Shown here: piece by piece, positions 17,030 to 25,127 of the stretch
Layout: each line of letters begins with the position of its first letter
Numbering within the stretch: the stretch's first letter is position 1
Source: Halalkalicoccus sp. CG83
GTDB taxonomy: Archaea > Halobacteriota > Halobacteria > Halobacteriales > Halalkalicoccaceae
Length of the DNA stretch: 64,000 nt
NCBI RefSeq assembly: GCF_037081715.1
Contig: NZ_JAZDDH010000001.1
Coordinates: forward strand, 2,480,001 to 2,544,000
Direction of reading: 5' to 3'
Made by a program: the position numbers and the translations under genes
Notes under the pieces: model-generated
What the model was told of the DNA's origin: nothing
Databases searched by the model: none
Seen by the model: the letters and a program-made list of their open reading frames with translations, nothing else

Positions 17030-17995
17030 TTAGACATATGATTTCTCCATACTTTCTCTGATTTCTCCCTCGGTAATAGAAACTTTTCCGGTTCTATATT
17101 TATTACCCATCAAATCCTCAGTATTAGACAGTTTTTCTGTATCTCTTACTTTTCCTTGCTGTATTATATCAATGTGTGTCTCATCTTGCTCATCTTCATA
17201 CACTAATGAAAGAGCATAAACACAGTTGTTGATATCCATTCTTGACAACGCGGGTACCCAGAATGGATTGTAAACCGGGGCAAGAAGAGTGGCATTAAGC
17301 CAATTATCCTCGTCCTTCTTTTCCACGAAATTTATGCTAAGCAATTCATCATCAAAGTAGCGGCTAGCAAGACGTTCTGCCCCTCCTAACGCCTCAAAAT
17401 AATTTATGATTTTGAAGGCCAAGGTTGATATTGTGGTTTCGTCCTCAAGACGTTCAAGAACACACATCTGTGGTTTGACTATGTAATTCCCTTGTTCACC
17501 TGGTTCAAGAATCTCACTAGTACTTTCATACGCAGACCTATGTTCCGCATTTTCGATCGTAGTTTCTACAGGTATCAGACTACGTTCTCTCCCCTCATTG
17601 CGACGATACTCTTCTATTTTTGTTCCATCCATTAACTTGAGATCGATCCTAAGACGAAAATTTTTCCCTATCCCTTTTCCTTTATTTTTGATTAGAATGT
17701 TAATTTCGTTCCCCTCGACGTGTGGGATTCGAAGTTGAAGCTGTGGTTGATATGTGAGTTTCAATAGTTCTCGTTGGGATTCTGAAATACTAGTCTGTTT
17801 TCTGGTAACGGCGTAGAGAAGATAAGTGAAGGCAACTAACAAACCTGAAAAGATATTAGTGGTTAAGTCATCAGTAAATATTGTTTGTTGGCTAACGTAC
17901 TGGAGAAACACTGTAACTCCAATTACTAAGCCTATTAGTACAAATAAGAGAGTAGCTGAGCTAACAATAGATCGCATTTTCGCTCCCCAACTCAT
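17030..17995 (-). CDS. Element cargo: two-helix membrane protein, unknown
   Basis: This 321-residue protein has two transmembrane helices at its N-terminus (about residues 10-33 and 46-64) and a large soluble C-terminal region predicted to face the cytoplasm, with an Ig-like feel (LQLRIPHVEGNEINILIKNKGKG, then a Glu/Lys-rich beta stretch). No catalytic motif is evident. Its codons are AT-rich, unlike the chromosome. It is third of three leftward cargo genes, 113 bases after the DUF6414-like gene. CTATATTAATCG (about 18018-18030) upstream is a likely TATA element of its own. I do not recognise the family. Confidence 0.6.
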   Translation of the reverse strand: MSWGAKMRSIVSSATLLFVLIGLVIGVTVFLQYVSQQTIFTDDLTTNIFSGLLVAFTYLLYAVTRKQTSISESQRELLKLTYQPQLQLRIPHVEGNEINILIKNKGKGIGKNFRLRIDLKLMDGTKIEEYRRNEGRERSLIPVETTIENAEHRSAYESTSEILEPGEQGNYIVKPQMCVLERLEDETTISTLAFKIINYFEALGGAERLASRYFDDELLSINFVEKKDEDNWLNATLLAPVYNPFWVPALSRMDINNCVYALSLVYEDEQDETHIDIIQQGKVRDTEKLSNTEDLMGNKYRTGKVSITEGEIRESMEKSYV

Positions 17996-18108
17996 CTATT
18001 TATGTGTTAGAATAGCGATTAATATAGAAATTACTATTCGAAAAACTCAGACTGTCTGAAAGAGAAGTTGATCACACCAATTTTCGTCTCGTTTCTTCCA
18101 ACTATCTC

Positions 18109-19071
18109 TTACCAGTAGACGGCGAGAGGATCAATTACAGTTGCCGGTCCGTCTACTGTTACATGCTCATCTAACATTTCGACCTTGTTTTCTTCCGCTA
18201 TATTACGGATAACTTTCATAAACCGACTAATACCTATATCCTCATTAGCAAAAGACTCTAATACCCTAGTTGTATCGATAGGATCCCATTCTTCAGATTC
18301 AGAGATCGTATCTTCGACTCTACCAAATATTGTATACTTTTTTGGCTTAGAAAATGCTCGTTTGACTGGAACTCTTAGCTGATTCCGATCTAAAACAGCT
18401 CCGTAAGAATGGCCTCTAAACTTACCTTGACTATCTACCCTGATAGGTACCCTTTCTCCGATGAGTCCTTTCGAGATATTCACAAAAGTATCCGTTAAAT
18501 CAGATCGGGCTTCCTGTACCTCGGTAGGGTCTTTCACTACGTTGTCTCCCTCTTGCTGCCGCTTAATTTCATCTAGTTCTGAACTCAATCCATGATCTTC
18601 AAGTACACTTCTGAAATTCTCCATTTGTTTCATTATAGCTATGGTTGAGTGCTGAAGAGTAAGATTAGAGTCTTGAGCAATTTCGAATCGAAAGAGCGAA
18701 AGCGGTGACACAATCCCTTCTATTGCCACCACATCTCCGTAATTTACCTCGTCTCCTTGTTCAGGTAATTTGATTTCGTAGCTACCTTTTATTTGCCTAA
18801 TTAATTCTTGGAATCTATATGGTGCGGTTATATCTACATTACGTTCTGTTTCTTCTAAATCCACATTTCTAACTCCTCCTGAACCTCCAAAACTGCCAAA
18901 AGGAGATGGAACAAGAGCTGCGAACCGACTAGTAGTTTCTTTTTCGTCTGAACTAGCTGTTACATGCTCTGTTTCTAGTCCAACACCAAGAGAAGAAAGA
19001 TGGCTGTTTATACTTTCATCATTCAGATAAATGAATTCTCGAAGCTCTTGTTCCGGAAATTCGTTTGCCAT
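18109..19071 (-). CDS. Element cargo: DUF6414-like protein
   Basis: This 320-residue protein starts with LREFIYLNDESINSHLSSLG, close to the signature I associate with DUF6414 (EFIYLD-x-SVNSLLSSL). A Gly/Ser/Phe-rich stretch (SPFGSFGGSGG) and an Asp/Glu-rich middle follow, with a possible beta-barrel-like part near residues 95-135 (GDVVAIEGIVSPLSLFRFE). Family members are found in mobile and defence-like contexts, but no function is established. Codon use is AT-rich. A TATA element at 19091-19102 is placed for a leaderless transcript, so the gene may be expressed independently of its neighbours. Confidence 0.6.
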   Translation of the reverse strand: MANEFPEQELREFIYLNDESINSHLSSLGVGLETEHVTASSDEKETTSRFAALVPSPFGSFGGSGGVRNVDLEETERNVDITAPYRFQELIRQIKGSYEIKLPEQGDEVNYGDVVAIEGIVSPLSLFRFEIAQDSNLTLQHSTIAIMKQMENFRSVLEDHGLSSELDEIKRQQEGDNVVKDPTEVQEARSDLTDTFVNISKGLIGERVPIRVDSQGKFRGHSYGAVLDRNQLRVPVKRAFSKPKKYTIFGRVEDTISESEEWDPIDTTRVLESFANEDIGISRFMKVIRNIAEENKVEMLDEHVTVDGPATVIDPLAVYW

Positions 19072-19090
19072 ATAAGTGAATAGTTCTTCT

Positions 19091-19102
19091 CATATAAAAT
19101 AT
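19091..19102 (-). promoter_or_regulatory. TATA element for the DUF6414-like gene
   Basis: ATATTTTATATG, read leftward, lies 20-31 bases before the ATG at 19071, the spacing for a leaderless archaeal transcript. It lies in the 56-base gap after the preceding cargo gene. Confidence 0.5.
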
Positions 19103-19127
19103 TCATCGTCTCTATCATAGTATTGCG

Positions 19128-20348
19128 CTACAGATCTTCTGAAGTTAGTTTAAAGGTTTCCAACTTCCAGCCTAAATTCTCGTAGATGGATCTCGCATCG
19201 ACAGTATTGGTATATGTATTTGGGATATAACAAACATTTGAATTTTTCATGCGAAGCATTACGCCAGCAATTTGATCCAAGTCATCCTCCTGAAACACTC
19301 CCTCATCACCTGGTCGAATTGCTGGGAAACTTCGGTATTTGCCAGTACTCGAATCCTCACTTTTCTCAATAAAAGCTATCTCACGCTTGTCATTAGGATT
19401 AGGAATAGCACTAATCTCAATTAGGTAGTCTTCCCATTCATTTGAAATAGACTGAACCCTTGGTGACAGATCTACGTTCTCTCGAATTGCGAATCCATAC
19501 GGTTCTCCAATCAAAATATCACGGACTTCATCCGCGGAACTAATAGAAGTGTGCTCACAATTTATGAACACTACCAATGGCCTACCATTTCGAGGTTGAT
19601 CGGCCTTCGTTCGTAACCGTTCGGCGATCTTGCCTTCGTCATCAGGTTTTATTCCTCGCCTACGATCCCAAGTTCCTATCCAGGCAAACGATCCCTGTTC
19701 TTTTTCTTCAAATTCTACCCGAAGTGCGTTGGTTTCTATTGTTTCGGGGTCATCGGGATTCAAGTCTTGCTCAATTAGATTAATGAAATCGTCAACTGCC
19801 TCTTCATTTTCGCTCCACCTTTCATGGGTTGTCGCTTGAATATCGAACTCCGACTTCAATGATAATCTCCCAATGTAAGGCAGGTTATCCATCACGTCTT
19901 CTAGCTTTCTTCGGATGCGGTATTCTTCATCTGCCTCTTGTAACAATGTTGCATCAACGTCGAAATCCTCACATGCAAAGTCAGGCATCCCTTGCTTGTC
20001 AGGGAGATCAAGCACTTGTGGATCCTCACACAACCACTGTATTAGCGCCTGATAGCACCACAACTCTGTCACGAATGCGTTGAACTTACCGCGCGAGTAA
20101 AGGTTATTATCATAGGTCTTCACGAGTTTTTCTGCCGGCGATTGCTCTACCAGTTTTGACCACATTTCTAAAGCGGGTTCACGATCTCGGTCAATACAAA
20201 TTTTCAAAGGGTGATCGTCGTCACATCTATTTATCAGATCATCAGGAAGAAGAGCGCTCAGAGTCGGATATTTGCATTCGAATTCCATTTGATCCATAGG
20301 TTTGAATGATTCGGAGTGCCGCTCAATGATAAAATAGGATACTATCAC
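19128..20348 (-). CDS. Element cargo: possible nuclease-like protein, unknown
   Basis: This protein of up to 406 residues is of unknown family. An N-terminal helical part contains KFNAFVTELWCYQALIQWL (Glu95), followed by KQGMPDFACEDFDVDAT (Asp123; Asp130/Asp132). This E...PD...D-x-D spacing resembles, but does not complete, a PD-(D/E)XK active site because no clear E/QxK is visible. The second half has a Rossmann-like RPLVVFINCEH strand and ends with VFQEDDLDQIAGVMLR. The 20348 start is GTG; the ATG at 20297 is an alternative and better placed relative to GGTTTTATCC near 20370. It is first of the three leftward AT-rich cargo genes. Confidence 0.55.
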   Translation of the reverse strand: MIVSYFIIERHSESFKPMDQMEFECKYPTLSALLPDDLINRCDDDHPLKICIDRDREPALEMWSKLVEQSPAEKLVKTYDNNLYSRGKFNAFVTELWCYQALIQWLCEDPQVLDLPDKQGMPDFACEDFDVDATLLQEADEEYRIRRKLEDVMDNLPYIGRLSLKSEFDIQATTHERWSENEEAVDDFINLIEQDLNPDDPETIETNALRVEFEEKEQGSFAWIGTWDRRRGIKPDDEGKIAERLRTKADQPRNGRPLVVFINCEHTSISSADEVRDILIGEPYGFAIRENVDLSPRVQSISNEWEDYLIEISAIPNPNDKREIAFIEKSEDSSTGKYRSFPAIRPGDEGVFQEDDLDQIAGVMLRMKNSNVCYIPNTYTNTVDARSIYENLGWKLETFKLTSEDL

Positions 20349-20498
20349 TATAGATTCTTCTATGGATAAAACCGTGCAATGAGGTGTTTGTACCCGGATA
20401 TAGGCAAATCACGACGAATGCTAGAGGTTCGTAGATGACAGCGAAATGATTTCATTTTCTTGATAGTATCTGAGTGGTGGTTGTCAGAGTTGGTAAGG

Positions 20499-20640
20499 TT
20501 AGTCGACTGTCGCGATCAATGCTTGGACATCGAGGCCAGCGGCTCCATGTGATTTTTCGTAGTCCCATTCGTGCTCTTCGTTGAACTCGCTCCGACCATA
20601 CCAAAGACGAAAAGTACGAGAGGAACGATTTGAACCCGCG
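20499..20640 (-). pseudogene. Decayed coding fragment fused to a tRNA-Arg fragment
   Basis: Read leftward, one frame without a start codon gives SNRSSRTFRLWYGRSEF and continues with an acidic, protein-like tail (EEHEWDYEKSHGAAG...) ending in TAA at 20499. Its upstream part reads straight into the 28-bp tRNA-Arg copy at 20627-20654, so a gene end became joined to an attachment site. I do not recognise the protein. The next gene is the intact integrase. Confidence 0.35.
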
Positions 20641-20654
20641 GCAACTTGGTCCGA
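20627..20654. repeat. Third tRNA-Arg fragment (28 bp, 3' half)
   Basis: These 28 bases are identical to 16030-16057, i.e. the T-arm, variable region and 3' side of the anticodon arm of tRNA-Arg. It stops at the same anticodon-loop bases where the 42-bp repeats begin (shared GTCCGA). It therefore looks like half of an attachment site left by another recombination at the same tRNA. Confidence 0.7.
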
Positions 20655-20708
20655 CCAGCACCGACCTACATGTCGTTACATGTGATTATACTGGATCTGC
20701 GTAGGCAA

Positions 20709-21821
20709 TCATCCCATTCTATTGAGGGCCTTACGTCGATCTTCGACAGGGGTCTGGTCGTATTTCATCGTCGTATTCACGCTCTTATGACGGAGTTGGG
20801 ACTTGGCAGCGGCGAGGCCTTCTTCGCGCGTCATGTACGTCCCGACAGAGTGCCGGATAGAATACCACGTCATCTGACGGTTTTCAATTGGAATATCGGC
20901 CATCTCACAGAGCTTATGAAGCACGAATTTGAGTGAGGTGCTCTGATATGGATTACCATGGCGCGTTAACCAGAGCGTGTCAGTGTCGTCGTATTTTTCG
21001 ATTAGAGCTCGTTCTTGAAGCCAATTTTCGAGGAACTGAGCGGTTTGCTCACGAATACTGACGTGCCAGTGCTCGGTATTCTTTGCCGAATCTTCGGCTG
21101 GAATACGAAGGAGTGCGTTTTCTGGGTCGATCCAACTGACAGACGCCCGTTCGACCTCGATCGGTCTGAGCCCTGTATCGAGCGCTGTCCAAATGAGACT
21201 CGTGATCTTGTGGCTATTTGCTTCGTTGAACTCCTCCGGTCCTATCTCGTGCATCGGTTTGCCGAGCCGTCTCGCCAGATGTTGTTTCCATCTCGTTCGT
21301 TCATCAGGTGTAACCGCGTTATAGTGAGGGACGCTCCCGTATTCGAGTGAGACGTCTCGAAGACGCTGTCGCTCTTTCCGCGTTAGGTAGTCACGCGGAG
21401 TCGTTTGCGTCTCAGTCCGCGCGTATGTGATCGGTGGATTCCAGGCTCCCTTTTCACCGAATTGCCACTCGCGCCATCGGAACAACATCTTCACTGATTT
21501 GACGAGGTTCGTTTTGTGGGTCGCAGAATGGTCGGTAAATGCGAGTTGTCTGGTGTATTCGTTCGCGTGTTCGTGGGTGACGTGAGTAGTGTACTGGTCG
21601 TCTTCGTCCCAGACCCAGTTGTAGAATGCGTCCGTGTGGTAGCATCGTGCTCTTACAGTCGTCGGTTGGTAGCCGATTGCTCGGTCGGGATCGCGCCCGA
21701 GTTTGAGCATCCATTTGACGAGTGATGTGCGATGAGTTTTGTAATCAGTTAGCTGTCTGTTGTTCAGCTTTTCTCGCGTTCGTTGCGGAACGATCGGAAA
21801 GTCCTTAGCTTCGGTTGACAT
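20709..21821 (-). CDS. Tyrosine recombinase/integrase (intact)
   Basis: This 370-residue phage-type integrase is very probably the enzyme that inserted the element into tRNA-Arg. The N-terminal half is a SAM-like core-binding domain (residues about 20-130). The catalytic domain shows Arg in DTGLRPIEV (box I), WYSIRHSVGTYM (box II Arg, with Tyr where His is usual), LRHKSVNTT (His/Arg) and the nucleophile Tyr in MKYDQ. It ends about 140 bases from the right attachment repeat. It is conserved with the two integrase remnants at the left end. Codon use is closer to the chromosome than that of the cargo genes. Confidence 0.9.
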   Translation of the reverse strand: MSTEAKDFPIVPQRTREKLNNRQLTDYKTHRTSLVKWMLKLGRDPDRAIGYQPTTVRARCYHTDAFYNWVWDEDDQYTTHVTHEHANEYTRQLAFTDHSATHKTNLVKSVKMLFRWREWQFGEKGAWNPPITYARTETQTTPRDYLTRKERQRLRDVSLEYGSVPHYNAVTPDERTRWKQHLARRLGKPMHEIGPEEFNEANSHKITSLIWTALDTGLRPIEVERASVSWIDPENALLRIPAEDSAKNTEHWHVSIREQTAQFLENWLQERALIEKYDDTDTLWLTRHGNPYQSTSLKFVLHKLCEMADIPIENRQMTWYSIRHSVGTYMTREEGLAAAKSQLRHKSVNTTMKYDQTPVEDRRKALNRMG

Positions 21822-21964
21822 TGTCTGGAATCCTTCGCTAGCGTGCGGTTTTCGGTTCGATTGACGTTCGTCGAGCTATGGGAAGAATCGGCGAAGGAGT
21901 TGAGTTCAACAGGAATTCTGGTGAAAAGTGCTGTACGGAACCGACTTCTTCAAACGTGTCAATT

Positions 21965-22006
21965 GTCCGAAGCCAAGCACTCTGTCCAGACTGAGCTAAG
22001 CGCCCT
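21965..22006. repeat. Right attachment repeat (42 bp), orphan tRNA-Arg 5' half
   Basis: Exact copy of 16052-16093. Here it is followed on the right by chromosome-like GC-rich DNA with a preserved tRNA promoter (22033-22048) but lacks the tRNA 3' half on the left. It is thus the original chromosomal 5' half, left behind by integration (attR). Confidence 0.85.
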
Positions 22007-22032
22007 GGATTCGGGGTTCGGGGGTCTCGTTC

Positions 22033-22048
22033 TTAAGTCCCGCGATTC
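22033..22048 (-). promoter_or_regulatory. Orphan tRNA-Arg promoter
   Basis: TTAAGTCCCGCGATTC matches the block upstream of the intact tRNA-Arg (16121-16136) at 14 of 16 positions and at the same spacing from the gene. It could still drive transcription of the truncated 5' half into the element. Confidence 0.5.
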
Positions 22049-22063
22049 GTCGACACGAGGGGA

Positions 22064-22384
22064 TCAGAAATGCGCGAGGCCGGCGGCGACCATCAGGACC
22101 AGCCCGGTTCCCATTCCGGCGTAGTTGATCGCACCGTTGGGCGTCACCAGGTCGCTGTAGAGGATCACGGGGATCGCGAGGACGATCAGCGCGGCCATCG
22201 CCGTCTGGGCTCGTGAGACGCCGGCGGCGTCGGCATCGGCGTTCTCGTCGAACTCCGAGCGGCTCGCTCGCAGACCGTCCACTAGCTCACAGCAGTCGTC
22301 GTCCGACCGAACGGTTCGGTCCACGATCTCCCTCCAGGCACGTTCGTCCGGTCCGGCCCGATCCATGGGACCGTCGTCGCTCAT
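22064..22384 (-). CDS. Small membrane protein, unknown
   Basis: This 106-residue protein has an acidic soluble N-terminus with a Cys pair (SDDDCCELVDGLRAS) and two C-terminal transmembrane helices (about residues 61-80 and 88-105). It is divergent from the next gene and is the first chromosomal gene after the element. I do not recognise the family; such two-helix proteins are common in haloarchaea. Confidence 0.55.
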   Translation of the reverse strand: MSDDGPMDRAGPDERAWREIVDRTVRSDDDCCELVDGLRASRSEFDENADADAAGVSRAQTAMAALIVLAIPVILYSDLVTPNGAINYAGMGTGLVLMVAAGLAHF

Positions 22385-22470
22385 CGTCGGATAGTCCCGG
22401 CCCGGCTTCTTAAACGGTTCGTCAGACGCACGTCAGCCGACCGATCCACCCTTGATAGGGCCGGCATGGG

Positions 22471-22479
22471 ATATAAAGG
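22471..22479 (+). promoter_or_regulatory. TATA element
   Basis: ATATAAAGG stands about 25-30 bases before the ATG at 22502. It decides the start of the following gene: an in-frame ATG at 22466 precedes the TATA element and cannot be in the transcript. Confidence 0.55.
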
Positions 22480-22501
22480 TGGGAGCGAAGAACACGGAGA
22501 C

Positions 22502-22861
22502 ATGGTACTGAACGGTGCAGTGATGGGATCGGTCGTCGCGTTCCTGATCGCGCTCCTGGTCGGCGGACTGGCGATCTACGCCAGCGCCAGCCTAGTCATG
22601 GACATCCAGAACTACAGCCACGCGGTGATCACGGCCCTTCTCGGGGCGATCGCCTGGGGACTCACCGCGTGGATCCCGCTGTTCGGCCCGGTGATCGCGC
22701 TGATCGTCTGGATCGGCGTCATCAACTGGCGCTACCCCGGCGGCTGGGTCGACGCGACCATCATCGGCGTCGTCGCCTGGCTCGCCGCGCTGGTGCTGTT
22801 GTTCGTCCTGAACTCGGTGCTGGGCCTCGGCGTCGGCGCGTTCGGCGTTCCGGGTGCCTAG
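22502..22861 (+). CDS. Integral membrane protein with four helices, unknown
   Basis: This 119-residue, almost wholly hydrophobic protein has helices at about residues 8-28, 38-52, 54-72 and 82-105, with Gly/Ala-rich packing and an NWRYPGGWVD loop. The start was chosen from the TATA element 25-30 bases upstream. It converges on the NADH dehydrogenase-like gene, and their stop codons overlap at 22859-22860. The function is unknown. Confidence 0.6.
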   Translation: MVLNGAVMGSVVAFLIALLVGGLAIYASASLVMDIQNYSHAVITALLGAIAWGLTAWIPLFGPVIALIVWIGVINWRYPGGWVDATIIGVVAWLAALVLLFVLNSVLGLGVGAFGVPGA

Positions 22862-24000
22862 TCCCGATCGACCAGCCCCGCGATCCCCAGTTCCTCGTCG
22901 ACGAGATCGACCGCGTTTCGTACCGCGCCCACCGAGGAGAGATAGCCGGCGCCGACGCTCGCCTTCAGCGCGAGGGCGGCCCGGCCCCGTAACACGGACG
23001 GTCCGACCTGCGCGACCGCGCCGTCACCGACGCTGACGAGCCAGCCCGGCGAGTCGAAGCCGAATCGTTCGGGTCGGGGACCGAACCCGCCCGCGTCCCA
23101 GCTTTCGACGATCCCGACGAGGCTGTCGGCGACGACGCGGGCCTCGCGGATCGCGGCCTGCGCGCTCGCGGGGACCGCCTCCCCGTCGCGGTCGACCGCC
23201 TTTGCCGCGTCCCCGACGACGAACGTCCTCGCGTCGAGTCGCAGGTCGCTTCTGACCGGGGGTCTCCGTTCGCAGAGAGCGCCCGGTCCGCGGATCCCGC
23301 CGGTCCAGACGAACGCGTCGTAGGGGATCGGCCCGTCGTCGGTCTCGATCACGTCGGCCGTCGTCCGCCGAACGGCCGCCCTCGTTCGAACGTCGACGCC
23401 CCGCTCGGTGAGCTCCTGTGTCACCGCCGTCCTGAAGTTCTCGGGGAAGTTCGGCGCGACGCTGTCGAGCCGCTCGAGCAGAGTGACCTCGAGCGGAGCG
23501 TCCTCCTCGCGGGCGAGTGCGGCGAGCTCGCCGGCGACCTGCACCCCCGAGAGGCCGGCGCCGCCGACGACCACCCGCCCTCCCGAGTCGAGCAGCGGGA
23601 GAACGCGCTTGCGGATCTCGGTGGCGTGCTCGAGACGTTTGAGCGGGATCGAGTGTTCCTCGACGCCGGGCAGTCCGTAGTAGGCGGTCTCCGCGCCCAG
23701 ACAGATCGCGGCGTAGTCGTACCTGATCTCGCCGTCCGCACACCGGACGACCCGCTCGTCGGCATCGATCGCCTCGATTCGGGTCTCGCGAACGGTCGCG
23801 CGTTCGAACAGCGAGTCGAGCGGCACGGCGATCACGTCCGCGAGCCCGGGCCGCCGGATCACCCGATGGAGCTCGTGCTGGATGAGGTGGTAGGGTCGCT
23901 CGTCGACGACGACGAGCTCGACGTCCTCCGGCAGGCGGCGTTCGAGCGAGCGCGCCAGCGTTACCCCCGCGTAGCCCGCCCCACAGACGACGATGCGCAT
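22858..24000 (-). CDS. FAD-dependent NADH:quinone oxidoreductase-like protein (NDH-2 family)
   Basis: This 380-residue two-dinucleotide-fold flavoprotein begins with the FAD loop MRIVVCGAGYAGVTLAR, has a second GxGxxG in VVVGGAGLSGVQVAGEL (NADH site, about residue 145), FVWTGGIRG and the late FAD motif FVVGDAAKA. The pattern fits type II NADH dehydrogenases and related quinone reductases, which feed electrons into the quinone pool without pumping ions. The longer open frame upstream overlaps non-family sequence; the ATG at 24000 starts directly at the nucleotide-binding strand. No C-terminal membrane helix is obvious. Confidence 0.82.
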   Translation of the reverse strand: MRIVVCGAGYAGVTLARSLERRLPEDVELVVVDERPYHLIQHELHRVIRRPGLADVIAVPLDSLFERATVRETRIEAIDADERVVRCADGEIRYDYAAICLGAETAYYGLPGVEEHSIPLKRLEHATEIRKRVLPLLDSGGRVVVGGAGLSGVQVAGELAALAREEDAPLEVTLLERLDSVAPNFPENFRTAVTQELTERGVDVRTRAAVRRTTADVIETDDGPIPYDAFVWTGGIRGPGALCERRPPVRSDLRLDARTFVVGDAAKAVDRDGEAVPASAQAAIREARVVADSLVGIVESWDAGGFGPRPERFGFDSPGWLVSVGDGAVAQVGPSVLRGRAALALKASVGAGYLSSVGAVRNAVDLVDEELGIAGLVDRD

Positions 24001-24067
24001 CGCTTCCGCTAGGGACGCACCCGATAAAGGACCACCGTTCGGATCGGGCAGACGGCAACGGCGGCGA

Positions 24068-25033
24068 TCAGAACAGCGGGTCGTCGACGATTCGGGCGGG
24101 GCCGCCGACCTCCCAGACGTGGGTGTCGACGCCGCACCCGGAGACGGCACGCTCGACCCGGTCGACGTGTTCCTCGATGGTGTTGACGTAGACGCTCGCC
24201 CCCGTGTCCGTCGAGTAGTAGACGGGAACGCCGTCGTCGCGGAGCTCCTGTACCGCGTTGAAGATCTCGATCGTCTCGGGCTGCCAGTAGACCCACCCCG
24301 CGGGGCCGGTCATGGTCGTCGCCGCGAGCGAGAGCGAGTCGTGTTCGGCCAGCTCGAAGGTGCGGTCGAAGTCGCCCGAACGGAGCGCGTCGCGCAGTTC
24401 GGCGATCTGGCCGTGCATGTGGGCCATCCGCGCCCCGAACATGTGGCTGTCGGCGGCCTCCTCGTGGGCCTGTTCGGTCTCCTTGTACGAGGGGACGAGC
24501 CCGCCGACGATCCGCAGGTCGTCCTCGAGGGGCGTCTCGATCCGCTCGGAGCGACAGTCGTGATCGTTCAGTCCCGTGTGGAGATGGCTGAACGCGCCGG
24601 TGACCGCGCGCGCCGCGGACGAGGAGCCCCGGCGGGCGACCGTCGAGATCTCGGGTCGCGAGAGCTCGAGTCCCGCGGCCTCACAGAGCGCCATCGCCGC
24701 GGCGGCGAAACCCGATGAGGAGGAGCCGAAGCCGACGTTCGAACGAAAGGAGTTCTCGCTCTCGAGGCGCACCCGCTCGTCGAACTCCGCGAGCTCGCGA
24801 ACCCGATCGACGACCGCCTCGACCCGTTCGGCGCCCCGACCGGAGAGCTCCTCGCCGTCGACGACGTAGACGTCCGCCTCGCGGTCGGACTCGAACTCGG
24901 CGGTCGTCCGCGTGTGACTGGGGGCGGTGCAGACGCTGATGCTGTCGTGGTACGGCAGCCGGAGCTCGGGATCGCGCATCCCGTGGTACTTCGCGAGCCC
25001 CTGGATGGGGTGGGCGATCGCGGTGGCCTTCAT
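24068..25033 (-). CDS. Phosphomevalonate decarboxylase (GHMP family)
   Basis: This 321-residue mevalonate-diphosphate-decarboxylase homologue has KYHGMRDPELRLPYHDSISV near the N-terminus, the GHMP loop NVGFGSSSSGFAAAAMAL (about residues 105-122) and RGSSSAARAVTG. In haloarchaea this enzyme acts on 5-phosphomevalonate in the alternative mevalonate pathway, giving isopentenyl phosphate; that is family knowledge, not seen here. The start at 25033 (MKATAIAHP) is the conserved N-terminus. It is divergent from endonuclease III. Isoprenoid supply for archaeal lipids links it with the prenyl synthase at 36767. Confidence 0.87.
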   Translation of the reverse strand: MKATAIAHPIQGLAKYHGMRDPELRLPYHDSISVCTAPSHTRTTAEFESDREADVYVVDGEELSGRGAERVEAVVDRVRELAEFDERVRLESENSFRSNVGFGSSSSGFAAAAMALCEAAGLELSRPEISTVARRGSSSAARAVTGAFSHLHTGLNDHDCRSERIETPLEDDLRIVGGLVPSYKETEQAHEEAADSHMFGARMAHMHGQIAELRDALRSGDFDRTFELAEHDSLSLAATTMTGPAGWVYWQPETIEIFNAVQELRDDGVPVYYSTDTGASVYVNTIEEHVDRVERAVSGCGVDTHVWEVGGPARIVDDPLF

Positions 25034-25127
25034 GTCGGTGAACGCGGGGGACGGACGGTTAAACGTCCCGGAATCGGCGGCCCGGTCGGATCGAACCGCT
25101 GAAAGGGATCCGCTCCCCACCCCCGTC

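Noticed and set aside
20613-20624. AGTACGAGAGGA, identical to the universal sarcin-ricin loop of 23S rRNA
   Set aside because: No rRNA context surrounds it, and on the other strand the same bases read as part of a protein-like frame (NRSSRTFR). Probably coincidence.
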